A program made the position numbers and the translations under genes. This document shows, in pieces, positions 52,569-60,606 of a DNA stretch of 64,000 bases. Numbering within the stretch: position 1 is the first letter of the stretch; each line of letters starts with the position of its first letter. Source of the DNA: Nocardioides furvisabuli (GTDB lineage Bacteria > Actinomycetota > Actinomycetes > Propionibacteriales > Nocardioidaceae); assembly GCF_021083185.1 (NCBI RefSeq), contig NZ_JAIGQB010000001.1, positions 186,001 to 250,000 of the forward strand. Reading direction: 5' to 3'. The notes beneath the pieces were generated by a model. It ran no database searches and was not told where the DNA came from. It saw only the letters and a list, made by a program, of their open reading frames with translations.

Positions 52569-53164
52569 CAGGGATGCCGACCACCGCACGAGAGCCCGCC
52601 TGGAAGGCCGCTGCCCTGCTCACCGCCGGCTTCGTGGCGGTCCTGTGGGTGCTCGAGATCTTCGACGCGGCGACCGGCAACCCGCTCGACTCCTTCGGCG
52701 TACGCCCCCGCGACGAGGACGGGCTCGTCGGCGTCGCGGTCGCCCCGATGCTGCACTTCGGCTTCGACCACCTGGTCAGCAACACCGTCCCCGTGCTGGT
52801 GCTCGGCTTCCTCACGCTGGCCACCGGGATCGGGCGCGGACTCCTCGCCACGGCCATCATCTGGGTCGTCGGCGGGCTCGGCGTCTGGGTCGTCGCCCAA
52901 CCCGGCAGCATCCACGCCGGTGCATCGATCCTGATCTTCGGCTGGATCGTCTTCCTGGTCGTGCGCGGCCTGCTCGACCGCCGCCCCACCGAGATCCTCA
53001 TCGGCGTCGCGGTGTTCCTCCTCTACAGCAGCGCGCTGCTCGGCGTGCTGCCCGGGCAGCCGGGCGTCTCGTGGCAGGGGCACCTGTTCGGCGCGGTCGG
53101 CGGCTTCGTCGCCGCGCGGCTCCTCACCACCCGCACCCGCGGTGAGTCGAGCGCCACGTACTGA
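52565..53164 (+). CDS. Rhomboid-family intramembrane protease
   Basis: 199 residues from GTG 52565 (ATG 52574 possible). About six hydrophobic helices. APMLHFGFDHLVSNTVPVLVLG gives the His and Asn of the oxyanion helix; HAGASILIFGW holds the catalytic Ser (GASI where GASG is usual); SWQGHLFGAVGGFVAARLL holds the catalytic His. Cleaves within membrane helices; substrates unknown. The altered residue after Ser is conservative, so activity is likely. Coupled to the 37-aa peptide gene. Confidence 0.86.
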   Translation: MTGMPTTAREPAWKAAALLTAGFVAVLWVLEIFDAATGNPLDSFGVRPRDEDGLVGVAVAPMLHFGFDHLVSNTVPVLVLGFLTLATGIGRGLLATAIIWVVGGLGVWVVAQPGSIHAGASILIFGWIVFLVVRGLLDRRPTEILIGVAVFLLYSSALLGVLPGQPGVSWQGHLFGAVGGFVAARLLTTRTRGESSATY

Positions 53165-53173
53165 TCGGTGACC

Positions 53174-54607
53174 TCAAGGCCGATCTGGTCTGCGGCGCCT
53201 GAGCGGCTCGGTCGCCGGACCCTCCAGCACGTCGCCGTCGCGCGTGAAGCGCGAGCCGTGCAACGGGCAGTCCCAGGACTCCTCCGCGTCGTTCCACCGC
53301 AGCAGCCCGCCGAGGTGGGTGCACACGCCGACGACCCCGCACTCCCGGGCGCTCGCCGCGGCACCCGCTCCGGGCAGCCGCTCACGGGCGACCCGTGCGG
53401 CACCTGCGGCGACGGCGCCGGCCACCCCGAGGTTGATCCGCGCGACCTCGCCGAGGCCCGCCACGCTGGGTCGGCGGCCGTGGAGGGTCCGGGCCCACGG
53501 TGGCACGCTGCCGAGGATCTCGCCGGAGATCGTGCGGGCCGCGGCGACCGCGTTGGTCATGCCCCACTTCTCGTAGCCGGTGGCGACGTGGATACGCCCC
53601 TGCGAGCCCGGGAGCCGGTCGACGATCGGCACGCCGTCGGGGGCGCTGTAGTCCTGCGCGGACCAGTGGTGGGTCTCGACGGCGTCCGGGAACCAGGTCG
53701 CGCTCCACGTCCGCAGGGCGTCGAGGTGCTCGAGCTCGGAGGTGGTGCGCCCCACGACGTGGCCGCTGCCGCCGACGACGAGCATGTCGCCCGGCGCGTC
53801 CCGCAGCGAGCGCGAGTCCGAACCGCCCGAGAGGTACATCCCGTCCAGGGGACCACCGCCCGAGAGGGCGAGGGCGTAGGAGCGTTGGGGCTCCAGTCGC
53901 GCGAAGTGGAGTCCGCGGTCGAGCACCGGCGTCCCCGTCGCCAGGACGACCTGTGCGGCACGCAGGACCTCACCGCCCTCGAGGTGGACAGCGGGCTCGC
54001 CGGTCAAGGAGACCGAGGTGACGCGATGGTGCTGGTGCAGGGTGCCGCCGTGCAGCTGCAGCTGCAGCGCGAGGGCGTGCAGCACCTCCATGGCATCGAG
54101 CTGGGCCTGGTCGTGCAGCACCGTGGCCCCGACGTGCGGGAAGGGCACGTCGAGCCGGTCGTGCCACGACACGGGCAGGTCCGTGGAGACGGCTGCCCGG
54201 TGCTCGGCGCGCACGGAGTCGAGCTCGGTCGGCGTGGCGGCGTACGTCACCGCCGTGCGGCGCTGCACGGCGACGCCGTGGTCGTCGCAGAAGCGCAGCA
54301 GCCACTCCATGCCCTCGCGGTTGGCCTCGACGTAGGCCGCGGTCACCGCCTGGGGGCGGTGGCGCCTGATGCGGGAGAGGTGGGTGCCCTGGAGGAGCGA
54401 CACCTTGCCCGTGGTGCGCCCGGTGGTGACGGCACCGACCTCGCGGGCCTCCACGCACGCCACGCGCAGACCTGCGCGGGCGAGCAGCAGCGCCGTCGTC
54501 AGCCCGGTCAGCCCGGCGCCGACGACGACCGTGTGGAGCGTCTCGTCCGGCCCCGGCAGCGCGTCGTCCGCGACCGCCGTGGCGCGGTCCAGCCAGAGCG
54601 AGGTCAC
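53174..54607 (-). CDS. FAD-dependent oxidoreductase with C-terminal Rieske domain
   Basis: 477 residues from GTG 54607. DAO-type FAD domain with HTVVVGAGLTGLTTALLLARAGLRVACVEA (about 29-58), GRTTGKVSLLQG, and ATGYEKWGMTNAVAAARTISGEI near residue 355. The C-terminal Rieske motif is CTHLGGLLRW and CPLHGSRF (about 430-460), with both Cys and both His present. Architecture as in Bacillus YhfW. It may pass electrons from an amine or hydroxyacid substrate to the [2Fe-2S] centre. Second gene after a 60-residue acidic protein (GTGA overlap), under a stress-type promoter at 54822-54847. Confidence 0.88.
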   Translation of the reverse strand: MTSLWLDRATAVADDALPGPDETLHTVVVGAGLTGLTTALLLARAGLRVACVEAREVGAVTTGRTTGKVSLLQGTHLSRIRRHRPQAVTAAYVEANREGMEWLLRFCDDHGVAVQRRTAVTYAATPTELDSVRAEHRAAVSTDLPVSWHDRLDVPFPHVGATVLHDQAQLDAMEVLHALALQLQLHGGTLHQHHRVTSVSLTGEPAVHLEGGEVLRAAQVVLATGTPVLDRGLHFARLEPQRSYALALSGGGPLDGMYLSGGSDSRSLRDAPGDMLVVGGSGHVVGRTTSELEHLDALRTWSATWFPDAVETHHWSAQDYSAPDGVPIVDRLPGSQGRIHVATGYEKWGMTNAVAAARTISGEILGSVPPWARTLHGRRPSVAGLGEVARINLGVAGAVAAGAARVARERLPGAGAAASARECGVVGVCTHLGGLLRWNDAEESWDCPLHGSRFTRDGDVLEGPATEPLRRRRPDRP

Positions 54608-54786
54608 GTGTCGGTGGCGGGTCCCGACGGCGTCGCGCCGCCCTCGGAGCCCCATCCCTCGTCCTCGTCGGCGTCGTGCGCCGGGTCGTCCACGGCGTCC
54701 GGCACGTTCGCCGGGTCGGTGTCGAGGTGCGTCTGCGGGTCGGCCTGGGTCTCGGGCTCGGAGCCGGAGTCGGCGGACTGCGTCAT
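54604..54786 (-). CDS. Small acidic hypothetical protein, 60 aa
   Basis: 60 residues, very rich in Asp, Glu, Pro and Ser (MTQSADSGSEPETQADPQT start; DDPAHDADEDEGWGSEGG later), with no hydrophobic core and probably disordered. GGAAGG before the ATG. Overlaps the FAD/Rieske gene by GTGA, so the two are made together. Function unknown; it could be a chaperone-like tail or a stress-protein spacer. Confidence 0.65.
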   Translation of the reverse strand: MTQSADSGSEPETQADPQTHLDTDPANVPDAVDDPAHDADEDEGWGSEGGATPSGPATDT

Positions 54787-54821
54787 GAGGGGTCCTTCCG
54801 TCGGGGACATGACGAGCCTCC

Positions 54822-54847
54822 GTACCCCCGGCGCCGCGACTTCATGA
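54822..54847 (-). promoter_or_regulatory. Stress-type promoter P6 (acidic protein-FAD/Rieske operon)
   Basis: On the minus strand TCATG (54847-54843), 15 nt, GGGTAC (54827-54822); the ATG is 35 nt further on with its own ribosome site. One base differs from the GCATG of the other copies. Divergent from P1. Confidence 0.6.
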
Positions 54848-54985
54848 GCCGGCGCATGGACCCGGGCTGCCGGGGTACAGGGCCAGCACGCCGGGACGCC
54901 CCGCCGCGTCCCGGCGGCCAGAGCCACCAGGCCCGTCGCGGGCCACCTCCCGTACGCCGTGCGAGGAGCCCGCGACGGGTCTCGT

Positions 54986-55010
54986 GCATGTGGGGTGGAC
55001 GGGCGGGTAC
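54986..55010 (+). promoter_or_regulatory. Stress-type promoter P1 (flavodoxin-like gene)
   Basis: GCATG (54986-54990), 14 nt, GGGTAC (55005-55010), then 10 nt to ATG 55021. Such spacing implies a leaderless or nearly leaderless mRNA. Confidence 0.7.
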
Positions 55011-55020
55011 GGGCCCTCGC

Positions 55021-55644
55021 ATGAGCGAATCCACCGAGAACCTGTCCTGCTTCGTCCTCAACTGCACCCTCAAGGCGTCGCCGGCCGAGTCGAGCTCCGA
55101 GCTCCTCGGCTCGCAGGTCCTCTCGGCGTTCGCCGACCTCGGGGTCCGTGGAGCTGCGGCGCGGGTCGTCGACCACGACGTCCGGTTCGGGGTGAGCACG
55201 GACGAGGGGGACGGCGACGCCTGGCCTGCGTTGCGGCGGCAGGTGCTGGACGCCGACATCCTCGTCCTGGTGACGCCGATCTGGATGGGCCAGCCCTCCT
55301 CCGTGGCGAAGATGGTGCTCGAGCGTCTCGACGCCGAGCTGTCCGAGACCGACGACGAGGGCAGGCTCCTGACCTTCGGCAAGGTGGCGGGCGTGGGCGT
55401 GGTGGGCAACGAGGACGGCGCTCACCACGTGAGCGCCGAGCTGTTCCAGGCGCTGTCCGACGTCGGCTTCACCGTCCCGGCGCAGGGCGTGACCTACTGG
55501 GTGGGGGAGGCCATGCAGGCGGTGGACTACAAGGACGTCTCGCCCACCCCCGACGCCACCGCAGGCACCACGCAGGTGCTGGCGCGCCACGCCGTCCATC
55601 TCGCACGGCTGCTGACGCAGGCGCCCTACCCGGCCGGGGACTGA
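55021..55644 (+). CDS. Flavodoxin-fold NAD(P)H-dependent oxidoreductase
   Basis: 207 residues. NADPH-dependent FMN reductase/flavodoxin-like fold: FVLNCTLKASPAESSSELL (FMN phosphate loop), ADILVLVTPIWMGQPSSVAKMVLERLDA (flavin ring loop) and VGVVGNEDGAHHVSAELFQALSDVGFTV. Cytoplasmic, possibly a quinone or nitro reductase. The ATG is fixed by promoter P1, 10 nt upstream; there is no ribosome site, as expected of a leaderless message. Confidence 0.88.
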   Translation: MSESTENLSCFVLNCTLKASPAESSSELLGSQVLSAFADLGVRGAAARVVDHDVRFGVSTDEGDGDAWPALRRQVLDADILVLVTPIWMGQPSSVAKMVLERLDAELSETDDEGRLLTFGKVAGVGVVGNEDGAHHVSAELFQALSDVGFTVPAQGVTYWVGEAMQAVDYKDVSPTPDATAGTTQVLARHAVHLARLLTQAPYPAGD

Positions 55645-55657
55645 GGACGGACCGTGC

Positions 55658-56332
55658 TCAGTGCGAGCGGAGCGGGCCCTCGCCGAGGTGCTCGAGCAGG
55701 TCGCGCGGGCCGTCGTGCACCCAGGACGCACCGGCCGAGAGCAGCCGCTCGGCGCTGACGCCTCCGCTGCGCAGCCCGATGCAGCGTGCGCCCGCTGCCT
55801 CGCCCGACAGCGCGTCCCACACCGTGTCGCCCACGACGACGGCAGGCCCTCCGCCGACGCGCGCGACGGCCAGCTCGACCAGGTCGGGGGCGGGCTTGCT
55901 GGCGGCGCCGTCGGAGGCCGTCACGACCGCGGACAGGTGACGGCGTGCGTCGAGCAGGTCGAGGAGGTCGTCGACGAGGTCCGCCGGGGACGACGACGCC
56001 ACGGCGACGGGATGTCCGTGCCCCACGAGGGCCTCCACCAGGTCCGAGGCGCCGTCGAGCGGTGGGACCGAGCGCAGCACGGACCGGAAGTGCTGGTCGT
56101 GCAGGGCCCGCACGTCGTCGCCGACCGCAGCCTCGGCCGCGTCGCCCGCCACGTGGGCGACCAGACGGTCGCCGCCCATGCCGATGGACTCGTGCACCCG
56201 CATCGCGCTGACGTGCCGGCCGACGTCCTGGAAGGCGGCCTGCCAGGCCACGACGTGCTGGTAGACCGAGTCGACGAGGGTGCCGTCGAGGTCGAGCACG
56301 ACGACGGGCGGGGACGGGTGCTGGGCGATCAC
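55658..56332 (-). CDS. HAD-superfamily hydrolase (beta-phosphoglucomutase/phosphatase type)
   Basis: 224 residues from GTG 56332. Motif I VVVLDLDGTLVDSVYQHVVAW, motif II AVASSSPADLVDDLL, motif III SKPAPD, motif IV VVGDTVWDALSGEAAG; cap type C1. Phosphatase or phosphomutase of unknown substrate. A GTG at 56338 is in frame, but promoter P2 would start transcription after it, so 56332 (10 nt after GGGTAC) is chosen. Confidence 0.87.
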   Translation of the reverse strand: MIAQHPSPPVVVLDLDGTLVDSVYQHVVAWQAAFQDVGRHVSAMRVHESIGMGGDRLVAHVAGDAAEAAVGDDVRALHDQHFRSVLRSVPPLDGASDLVEALVGHGHPVAVASSSPADLVDDLLDLLDARRHLSAVVTASDGAASKPAPDLVELAVARVGGGPAVVVGDTVWDALSGEAAGARCIGLRSGGVSAERLLSAGASWVHDGPRDLLEHLGEGPLRSH

Positions 56333-56342
56333 GAGCACGCCC

Positions 56343-56368
56343 GTACCCCGCCCCGCGGACCCTCATGC
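56343..56368 (-). promoter_or_regulatory. Stress-type promoter P2 (HAD hydrolase gene)
   Basis: On the minus strand GCATG (56368-56364), 15 nt, GGGTAC (56348-56343), then 10 nt to GTG 56332. After the -10, GGGC is shared with P1. Confidence 0.7.
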
Positions 56369-56472
56369 GCCACGCGGGCGCACGCCCGGGCGGGTGTGGT
56401 GTGCCCGCACCGGGCGGAGGACCATCTGCAGCAGGAGATCATCCGATGTCGAGGGGGGCGAGGAGGATGGCC

Positions 56473-57144
56473 ATGGAGTTGCTGCCCGAGAGCCGCGAAG
56501 CCCTGGACGAGTACGTCGCGCCGTCGCTCGACGACGTCGAGGCGCTGCTGCGGGTCATCGAGGGCTGGGCCGTGCGCGCGGTGCCCGAGTGTGTGGCCCT
56601 CAGTGTCACGCTGCTCGAGGAGGACCTGACCTTCACGTTGGTCGACGACGCGACCGCCAGCGGCGCGCGGCGGGACACCGAGGCTGCCTCGACGCCCGCC
56701 GGCACGGCGGAGCCCGCGGAGGACGCGCACGCCCTCGACGAGCGTGGCTGGGCCGAGATGGCCCGCGAGCGCGCCTTCAGCGGCATCGAGAGCACCGTCT
56801 GCCTGCCCGTGGTCGAGCACGGGCGCGCGGTGCTCAACATCGACCTCTACGCCTCCACGGCCCACGCCTTCCGCGACCGCATCGACGGCCTCGTCGAGGC
56901 GCTCGGCGCATGGCAGGCGGGCGCGGTGACCAACGCCGACCTCGGCTTCGACACGCTGCGACGCGCCGAGGCGGCGCCCGAGCGGTTGCGTGAGCAGCGG
57001 CTCGTCGACGTCGCCGTCGGACTGGTCGCCGCACGCGCGGGCCTCACCACCGATGACGCGCTCTCTCTCCTGCGCCAGGGCGCGAGTGCCGCCGGCGTCT
57101 CCGAGAGCCAGGCCGCGGCCGTGGCCAGGACGCTGATGTCGTGA
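56473..57144 (+). CDS. GAF-ANTAR regulator 2
   Basis: 223 residues. GAF-like domain (about 20-160; GWAVRAVPECVALSVTLLEEDLTFTLV, STVCLPVVEHGRAVLNIDLYASTAHAF) then ANTAR (about 175-220; QRLVDVAVGLVAARAGLTTDDALSLLRQGASAAGVSESQAAAVA). Three ATGs are in frame (56446, 56467, 56473). I chose 56473 because AGGAGG lies 6 nt upstream and because the codons before it are three AGGs, rare in this genome; 56446, with AGGAG at 8 nt, remains possible. No clear copy of the stress-type promoter precedes it (only GGGTGT at 56392). Confidence 0.85.
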   Translation: MELLPESREALDEYVAPSLDDVEALLRVIEGWAVRAVPECVALSVTLLEEDLTFTLVDDATASGARRDTEAASTPAGTAEPAEDAHALDERGWAEMARERAFSGIESTVCLPVVEHGRAVLNIDLYASTAHAFRDRIDGLVEALGAWQAGAVTNADLGFDTLRRAEAAPERLREQRLVDVAVGLVAARAGLTTDDALSLLRQGASAAGVSESQAAAVARTLMS

Positions 57145-57186
57145 CCCGGTCGGCCTGAGAAGTCGCTGAGAGTGAGGTCACCCGGT

Positions 57187-57211
57187 GCATGCGCCCCGCC
57201 CATCGGGGTAC
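57187..57211 (+). promoter_or_regulatory. Stress-type promoter P3 (orphan LuxR-type regulator)
   Basis: GCATG (57187-57191), 14 nt, GGGTAC (57206-57211), then 9 nt to ATG 57221. Confidence 0.7.
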
Positions 57212-57220
57212 CGGGGGGCC

Positions 57221-57886
57221 ATGGAACGACACCCTGCACCCGCCGCCCGACACATCAAGGTGGCGATCCTGGACGAGAGCGAGCTCGTCGTCCACGGACT
57301 CCGCACCATGCTCGACCCCCACGCCGCCATCGTCTCCGTGGTGCCCCACCGCGCCGGTGAGCCCGCCCCGCTGTGCGACCTGACCCTCTACGAACCCTCC
57401 CGCCGCTCGGCCGGAGCCCGCTCGGCGCCCAAGCGCTTCCCCACCCGCATGGTGGCCTACGGCTGGGACTGCAGCCCCGAGGTCGTCTCGACCGAGATGT
57501 CGCGCGGGGCCGCCGGCTTCGTCAGCAAGTGGCTGCCGGCCCGCCGCCTGGTGTGGAACCTCCTGCAGATCGCCGACGGACGCACCGTCGTCGACGCCTG
57601 GTCCGGCCAGCCCGAGGCGACGCGTCCGGGCACCGAGAAGTGGCCGCTCACCCAGCGCGAGACCGAGGTGCTGTCGATGATCGCCTCCGGCAAGGCCAAC
57701 CGCGACATCGCCGAGGAGACCAACCTGAGCATCAACTCGGTGAAGTCCTACATCCGCGGCGCCTACTCCAAGATCGAGGTCACCTCGCGCTCGCAGGCGG
57801 TCCTCTGGGCCATCCAGCACGGCCTGCTCGTCCCCGGCGAGTCGGCGACCGACAACCTGCGCGTCTCCCACCCCGCCCGGGTCTGA
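57221..57886 (+). CDS. Orphan LuxR-type regulator with atypical receiver
   Basis: 221 residues. The N-terminal receiver-like domain (about 10-125; IKVAILDESELVVHGLRTMLDPHAAIV) has CDLTLYEPSRRS where a typical receiver has the DVVLLDxxMP phosphorylation strand, so the phosphoacceptor Asp is missing. GAAGFVSKWLPARRL keeps the Lys region. The C-terminal LuxR HTH (about 150-210) is standard: PLTQRETEVLSMIASGKANRDIAEETNLSINSV followed by KSYIRGAYSKI. No kinase gene is adjacent. Probably controlled by abundance (promoter P3) or ligand rather than phosphorylation. Confidence 0.87.
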   Translation: MERHPAPAARHIKVAILDESELVVHGLRTMLDPHAAIVSVVPHRAGEPAPLCDLTLYEPSRRSAGARSAPKRFPTRMVAYGWDCSPEVVSTEMSRGAAGFVSKWLPARRLVWNLLQIADGRTVVDAWSGQPEATRPGTEKWPLTQRETEVLSMIASGKANRDIAEETNLSINSVKSYIRGAYSKIEVTSRSQAVLWAIQHGLLVPGESATDNLRVSHPARV

Positions 57887-57893
57887 GGGCGGG

Positions 57894-58346
57894 TCAGCCC
57901 TCCCGGCCGCTCGGCGTGCCGGGAGTGGCTTCGTGGCCCGTACGCCCGTGGGTGCGTCGCAGCTCCTTCATCTCCGCCTCGAAGATGTGGCGGCGCCCCT
58001 CGACCAGCTCGTCCAGTGCACGCTGGTGCAGGCCCTTGGCCCGCGCGTAGAAGCCGTCGTCGAACGCCTCGACCATCTGGAACGACCACATCCCCGGAAG
58101 CGGGTTCGCCCCGAGGGCATCGCGGTCCAGGGCGTCGGCGAGGTCGTCGTGCCCGGCGGCACGGACCAGCTCGGTCGCCTCCTCCAGCGTGCTCTCGGCG
58201 CTGCCCATGAGCCGGTGGAAGGCGTAGAGGTGGCCGCGGGCGTCCTCGACGTGGTCGAGCGCGGCGGACAGCTTGCCCAGCGCCTCGACGGTCTCGTCGC
58301 TGACGCCCGCGGGGCGGCGGTGCTCGGGATCGCGCTCGTCGGTCAT
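57894..58346 (-). CDS. Hypothetical helical protein, 150 aa
   Basis: 150 residues, all helical, start at ATG 58346. SDETVEALGKLSAALDHVEDARGHLYAFHRLMGSAESTLEEATELVRAAGH is a long amphipathic region; FQMVEAFDDGFYARAKGLHQRALDELVEGRRHIFEAEMKELRR is another. No family name recognised; looks conserved and cytoplasmic. Upstream GGGTGT (-10-like), 12 nt before the ATG, and a GGGT 16 nt earlier only weakly resemble the stress-type promoters nearby. Confidence 0.75.
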   Translation of the reverse strand: MTDERDPEHRRPAGVSDETVEALGKLSAALDHVEDARGHLYAFHRLMGSAESTLEEATELVRAAGHDDLADALDRDALGANPLPGMWSFQMVEAFDDGFYARAKGLHQRALDELVEGRRHIFEAEMKELRRTHGRTGHEATPGTPSGREG

Positions 58347-58436
58347 CCCCGGAGCCTCACACCCGCGCCACGTCCTCGCCACCCTCCAACGGATGGTCGC
58401 GCAGCGTGACGTCCGGCCCGGCCGGAGCGTGGCGAC

Positions 58437-58462
58437 GCATGGGACCGGACCGGTGTGGGCAC
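58437..58462 (+). promoter_or_regulatory. Stress-type promoter P5 (ADH-diiron-CDGSH operon)
   Basis: GCATG (58437-58441), 15 nt, GGGCAC (58457-58462; one mismatch to GGGTAC), then 9 nt to ATG 58472. Confidence 0.6.
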
Positions 58463-58471
58463 TGGGCGAGC

Positions 58472-59653
58472 ATGAAGGCAGTCACGTGGCAGGGCAGGCA
58501 GGACATGCAGGTCATCGACGTCCCGGACGCGACGGTCGAGGATCCGACCGACGTGGTCGTGGAGGTCACCTCGACCGGGTTGTGCGGGTCCGACCTGCAC
58601 CTCTACGACCCGCTCACGCCGTTCATGACCGAGGGCGACGTCGTCGGCCACGAGCCGATGGGCATCGTGCGCGAGGTCGGCCCGGCGGTCGAGACGCTCC
58701 AGGTCGGCGACCGCGTCGTCGTGCCGTTCAACATCAGCTGCGGCTCGTGCTGGATGTGCGACCGCGGCCTCTTCAGCCAGTGCGAGACGACGCAGAACCG
58801 CGACACCGGCACCGGCGCGAGCCTCTTCGGCTACAGCAAGCTGTACGGCCAGGTCCCCGGCGGCCAGGCCGAGCTGCTGCGCGTCCCGTTCGGCGACGCG
58901 CTGCCGATCAAGGTCCCGCACGGCCCGACGGACGACCGGTTCCTCTTCCTCTCCGACGTCCTGCCCACCGCCTGGCAGGCCGTGGAGTACGCCGATGTGG
59001 AGGACGGTGGCACCCTCCTGGTGGTCGGCGCCGGCCCGATCGGTGACATGGCCGCGCGCATCGCGATGCACCGCGGCCTGCGCGTCATCGCCGTGGACTC
59101 GGTCCGCGAGCGCCTCGCCCGCCTGCACGGCCGCGGCGCGGAGACGATCGACCACACCGAGGTCGACGGCATCGGCGACCGGGTGCGCGAGCTGACCGAC
59201 GGTCGTGGCGCGGACGCCGTGATCGACGCGGTCGGCATGGAGGCCCACGGGTCACCCGTCGCCGAGACCGCGCAGAAGGCGCTCGCCTTCCTGCCCAGGA
59301 AGGTGCAGGAGAAGCTCATGCTCAACGTGGGCTCGGACCGGCTCGCCGCCCTGATGAGCGCCATCGACGCGGTGCGTCGCGGCGGCACCATCAGCATCTC
59401 CGGCGTCTACGGCGCCCCGACCGACCCGTTGCCGATGTTCCAGCTGTTCGACAAGCAGGTGCAGATCCGGATGGGCCAGGCCAACGTCCGCCGCTGGAGC
59501 GACGACATCCTCGCCCTCCTCGAGCAGGAGGACGACGTGCTCGGTGTCGAGTCCTTCGCGACGCACCACCTGCCTCTCGACGACGCCCCGGAGGCCTACC
59601 GGAAGTTCCGCGACAAGGAGGACGGCATGGTCAAGGTGGTGTTCACGCCATGA
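58472..59653 (+). CDS. Zinc-dependent alcohol dehydrogenase (MDR)
   Basis: 393 residues from ATG 58472. Catalytic zinc ligands in STGLCGSDLHLYD (Cys) and VVGHEPMGIV (His, Glu); structural zinc Cys in CGSCWMCDRGLFSQC; NAD-binding LLVVGAGPIGDMAARIAMHRGLRVIAVD (Asp at the strand end favours NAD). The insertion around LPRKVQEKLMLNVGSDRL is typical of glutathione-independent formaldehyde dehydrogenase-like and 'threonine dehydrogenase'-like MDRs of actinobacteria. It overlaps the next gene by ATGA. Substrate unknown. Confidence 0.9.
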   Translation: MKAVTWQGRQDMQVIDVPDATVEDPTDVVVEVTSTGLCGSDLHLYDPLTPFMTEGDVVGHEPMGIVREVGPAVETLQVGDRVVVPFNISCGSCWMCDRGLFSQCETTQNRDTGTGASLFGYSKLYGQVPGGQAELLRVPFGDALPIKVPHGPTDDRFLFLSDVLPTAWQAVEYADVEDGGTLLVVGAGPIGDMAARIAMHRGLRVIAVDSVRERLARLHGRGAETIDHTEVDGIGDRVRELTDGRGADAVIDAVGMEAHGSPVAETAQKALAFLPRKVQEKLMLNVGSDRLAALMSAIDAVRRGGTISISGVYGAPTDPLPMFQLFDKQVQIRMGQANVRRWSDDILALLEQEDDVLGVESFATHHLPLDDAPEAYRKFRDKEDGMVKVVFTP

Positions 59654-60606
59654 GGCTCCCCAAGCCTCGCGGGGTGCTGAGCGAGTGGCTCGTCGCCCGC
59701 CTCGCGGAGCCGGGCCTCACCAGCGTCGCTCCGGCGCCGGACTCCTGGGACGACGAGTCGATCGCGCTCTGGACGCTCCACGAGCTGTCCTTCCGCGGCT
59801 TCGAGGACGCCGACGACCGCGCGGAGTGGGACCCCGGTCTCCTCGCCGTGCGCCACGACCTCGAGGAGGCGCTCGAGGACCGCCTGCGCTCGCGGTGGTC
59901 CGAGGCCGGTGGCGGTGCCGCGCCCGGCGCGGCCGACGTACCCGGTGCCCTCGAGGCGCTCGTCGCCGAGGACGACGGTCCGTCGCTGGCCGACCACGTG
60001 CGCCGCCACGCCGACCGCGACCAGGTGCTCGAGCTGCTGCGCCAGCGCTCGGTCTACCACCTCAAGGAGTCCGACCCGTCGGCCTTCGTGGTCCCGCGGT
60101 TGCCGGTGCGCGCCAAGGCGGCGCTGATGGCGCTCCAGTTCGACGAGTACGGCGACGGCGACCCCAACCGGCTCCACTCGCACCTCTTCGCTCGCGGGCT
60201 CGAGGCCGTCGGCCTGAGGGCCGAGTACGGCGCCTACGTCGACGACGCCGTCACCGAGAACCTGGAGATGAACAACGCCGGGTCCCTCCTCGGCCTGCAC
60301 CGCCGCCTGCGCGGCGCGGCCATGGGTCACCTGGCCGCGTTCGAGATGACGAGCTCGCTGCCGTCGCGCAAGATGGTGCAGGGGCTCGACCGTCTCGGCC
60401 TCACCGGCCCGATGTCGCACTACTACGACGAGCACGTCGAGGCCGATGCCGTCCACGAGCACCTCGCGGCCCGCGACATCTGCGGAACCCTCGCCGAGGA
60501 CGAGCCCGACCAGGCCGCGGACCTCCTCTTCGGCGCCTTCACGTGCCTCGACGCCGAGGCACGCTTCGCCACCGCCATGCTGGGCGCGTGGGGGGTGGGG
60601 GGATGA
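59650..60606 (+). CDS. Haem-oxygenase-like diiron protein (iron-containing redox enzyme family)
   Basis: 318 residues, all-helical. Candidate metal ligands on successive helices: ALWTLHELSFRG, ALMALQFDEYGDGD, GHLAAFEMTSSLPSR, and HYYDEHVEADAVHEH; these Glu/His/Asp positions match the haem-oxygenase-like diiron oxidase/oxygenase (HDO) pattern. Known HDOs perform N-oxygenation, C-C cleavage or decarboxylation on small molecules or lipids. The substrate here is unknown. Between the ADH and the CDGSH gene with ATGA overlaps on both sides, so the three proteins are made together. Confidence 0.82.
   Translation: MRLPKPRGVLSEWLVARLAEPGLTSVAPAPDSWDDESIALWTLHELSFRGFEDADDRAEWDPGLLAVRHDLEEALEDRLRSRWSEAGGGAAPGAADVPGALEALVAEDDGPSLADHVRRHADRDQVLELLRQRSVYHLKESDPSAFVVPRLPVRAKAALMALQFDEYGDGDPNRLHSHLFARGLEAVGLRAEYGAYVDDAVTENLEMNNAGSLLGLHRRLRGAAMGHLAAFEMTSSLPSRKMVQGLDRLGLTGPMSHYYDEHVEADAVHEHLAARDICGTLAEDEPDQAADLLFGAFTCLDAEARFATAMLGAWGVGG

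Noticed and set aside
56392..56397. GGGTGT before GAF-ANTAR 2 as a seventh copy of the stress-type promoter.
   Set aside because: There is no GCATG or even GNNT at 14-16 nt upstream, so the bipartite pattern is absent.
59938..59943. GTACCC (GGGTAC on the minus strand) inside the diiron protein gene.
   Set aside because: It lies within coding sequence with no CATGC at the right distance and no minus-strand gene to serve.
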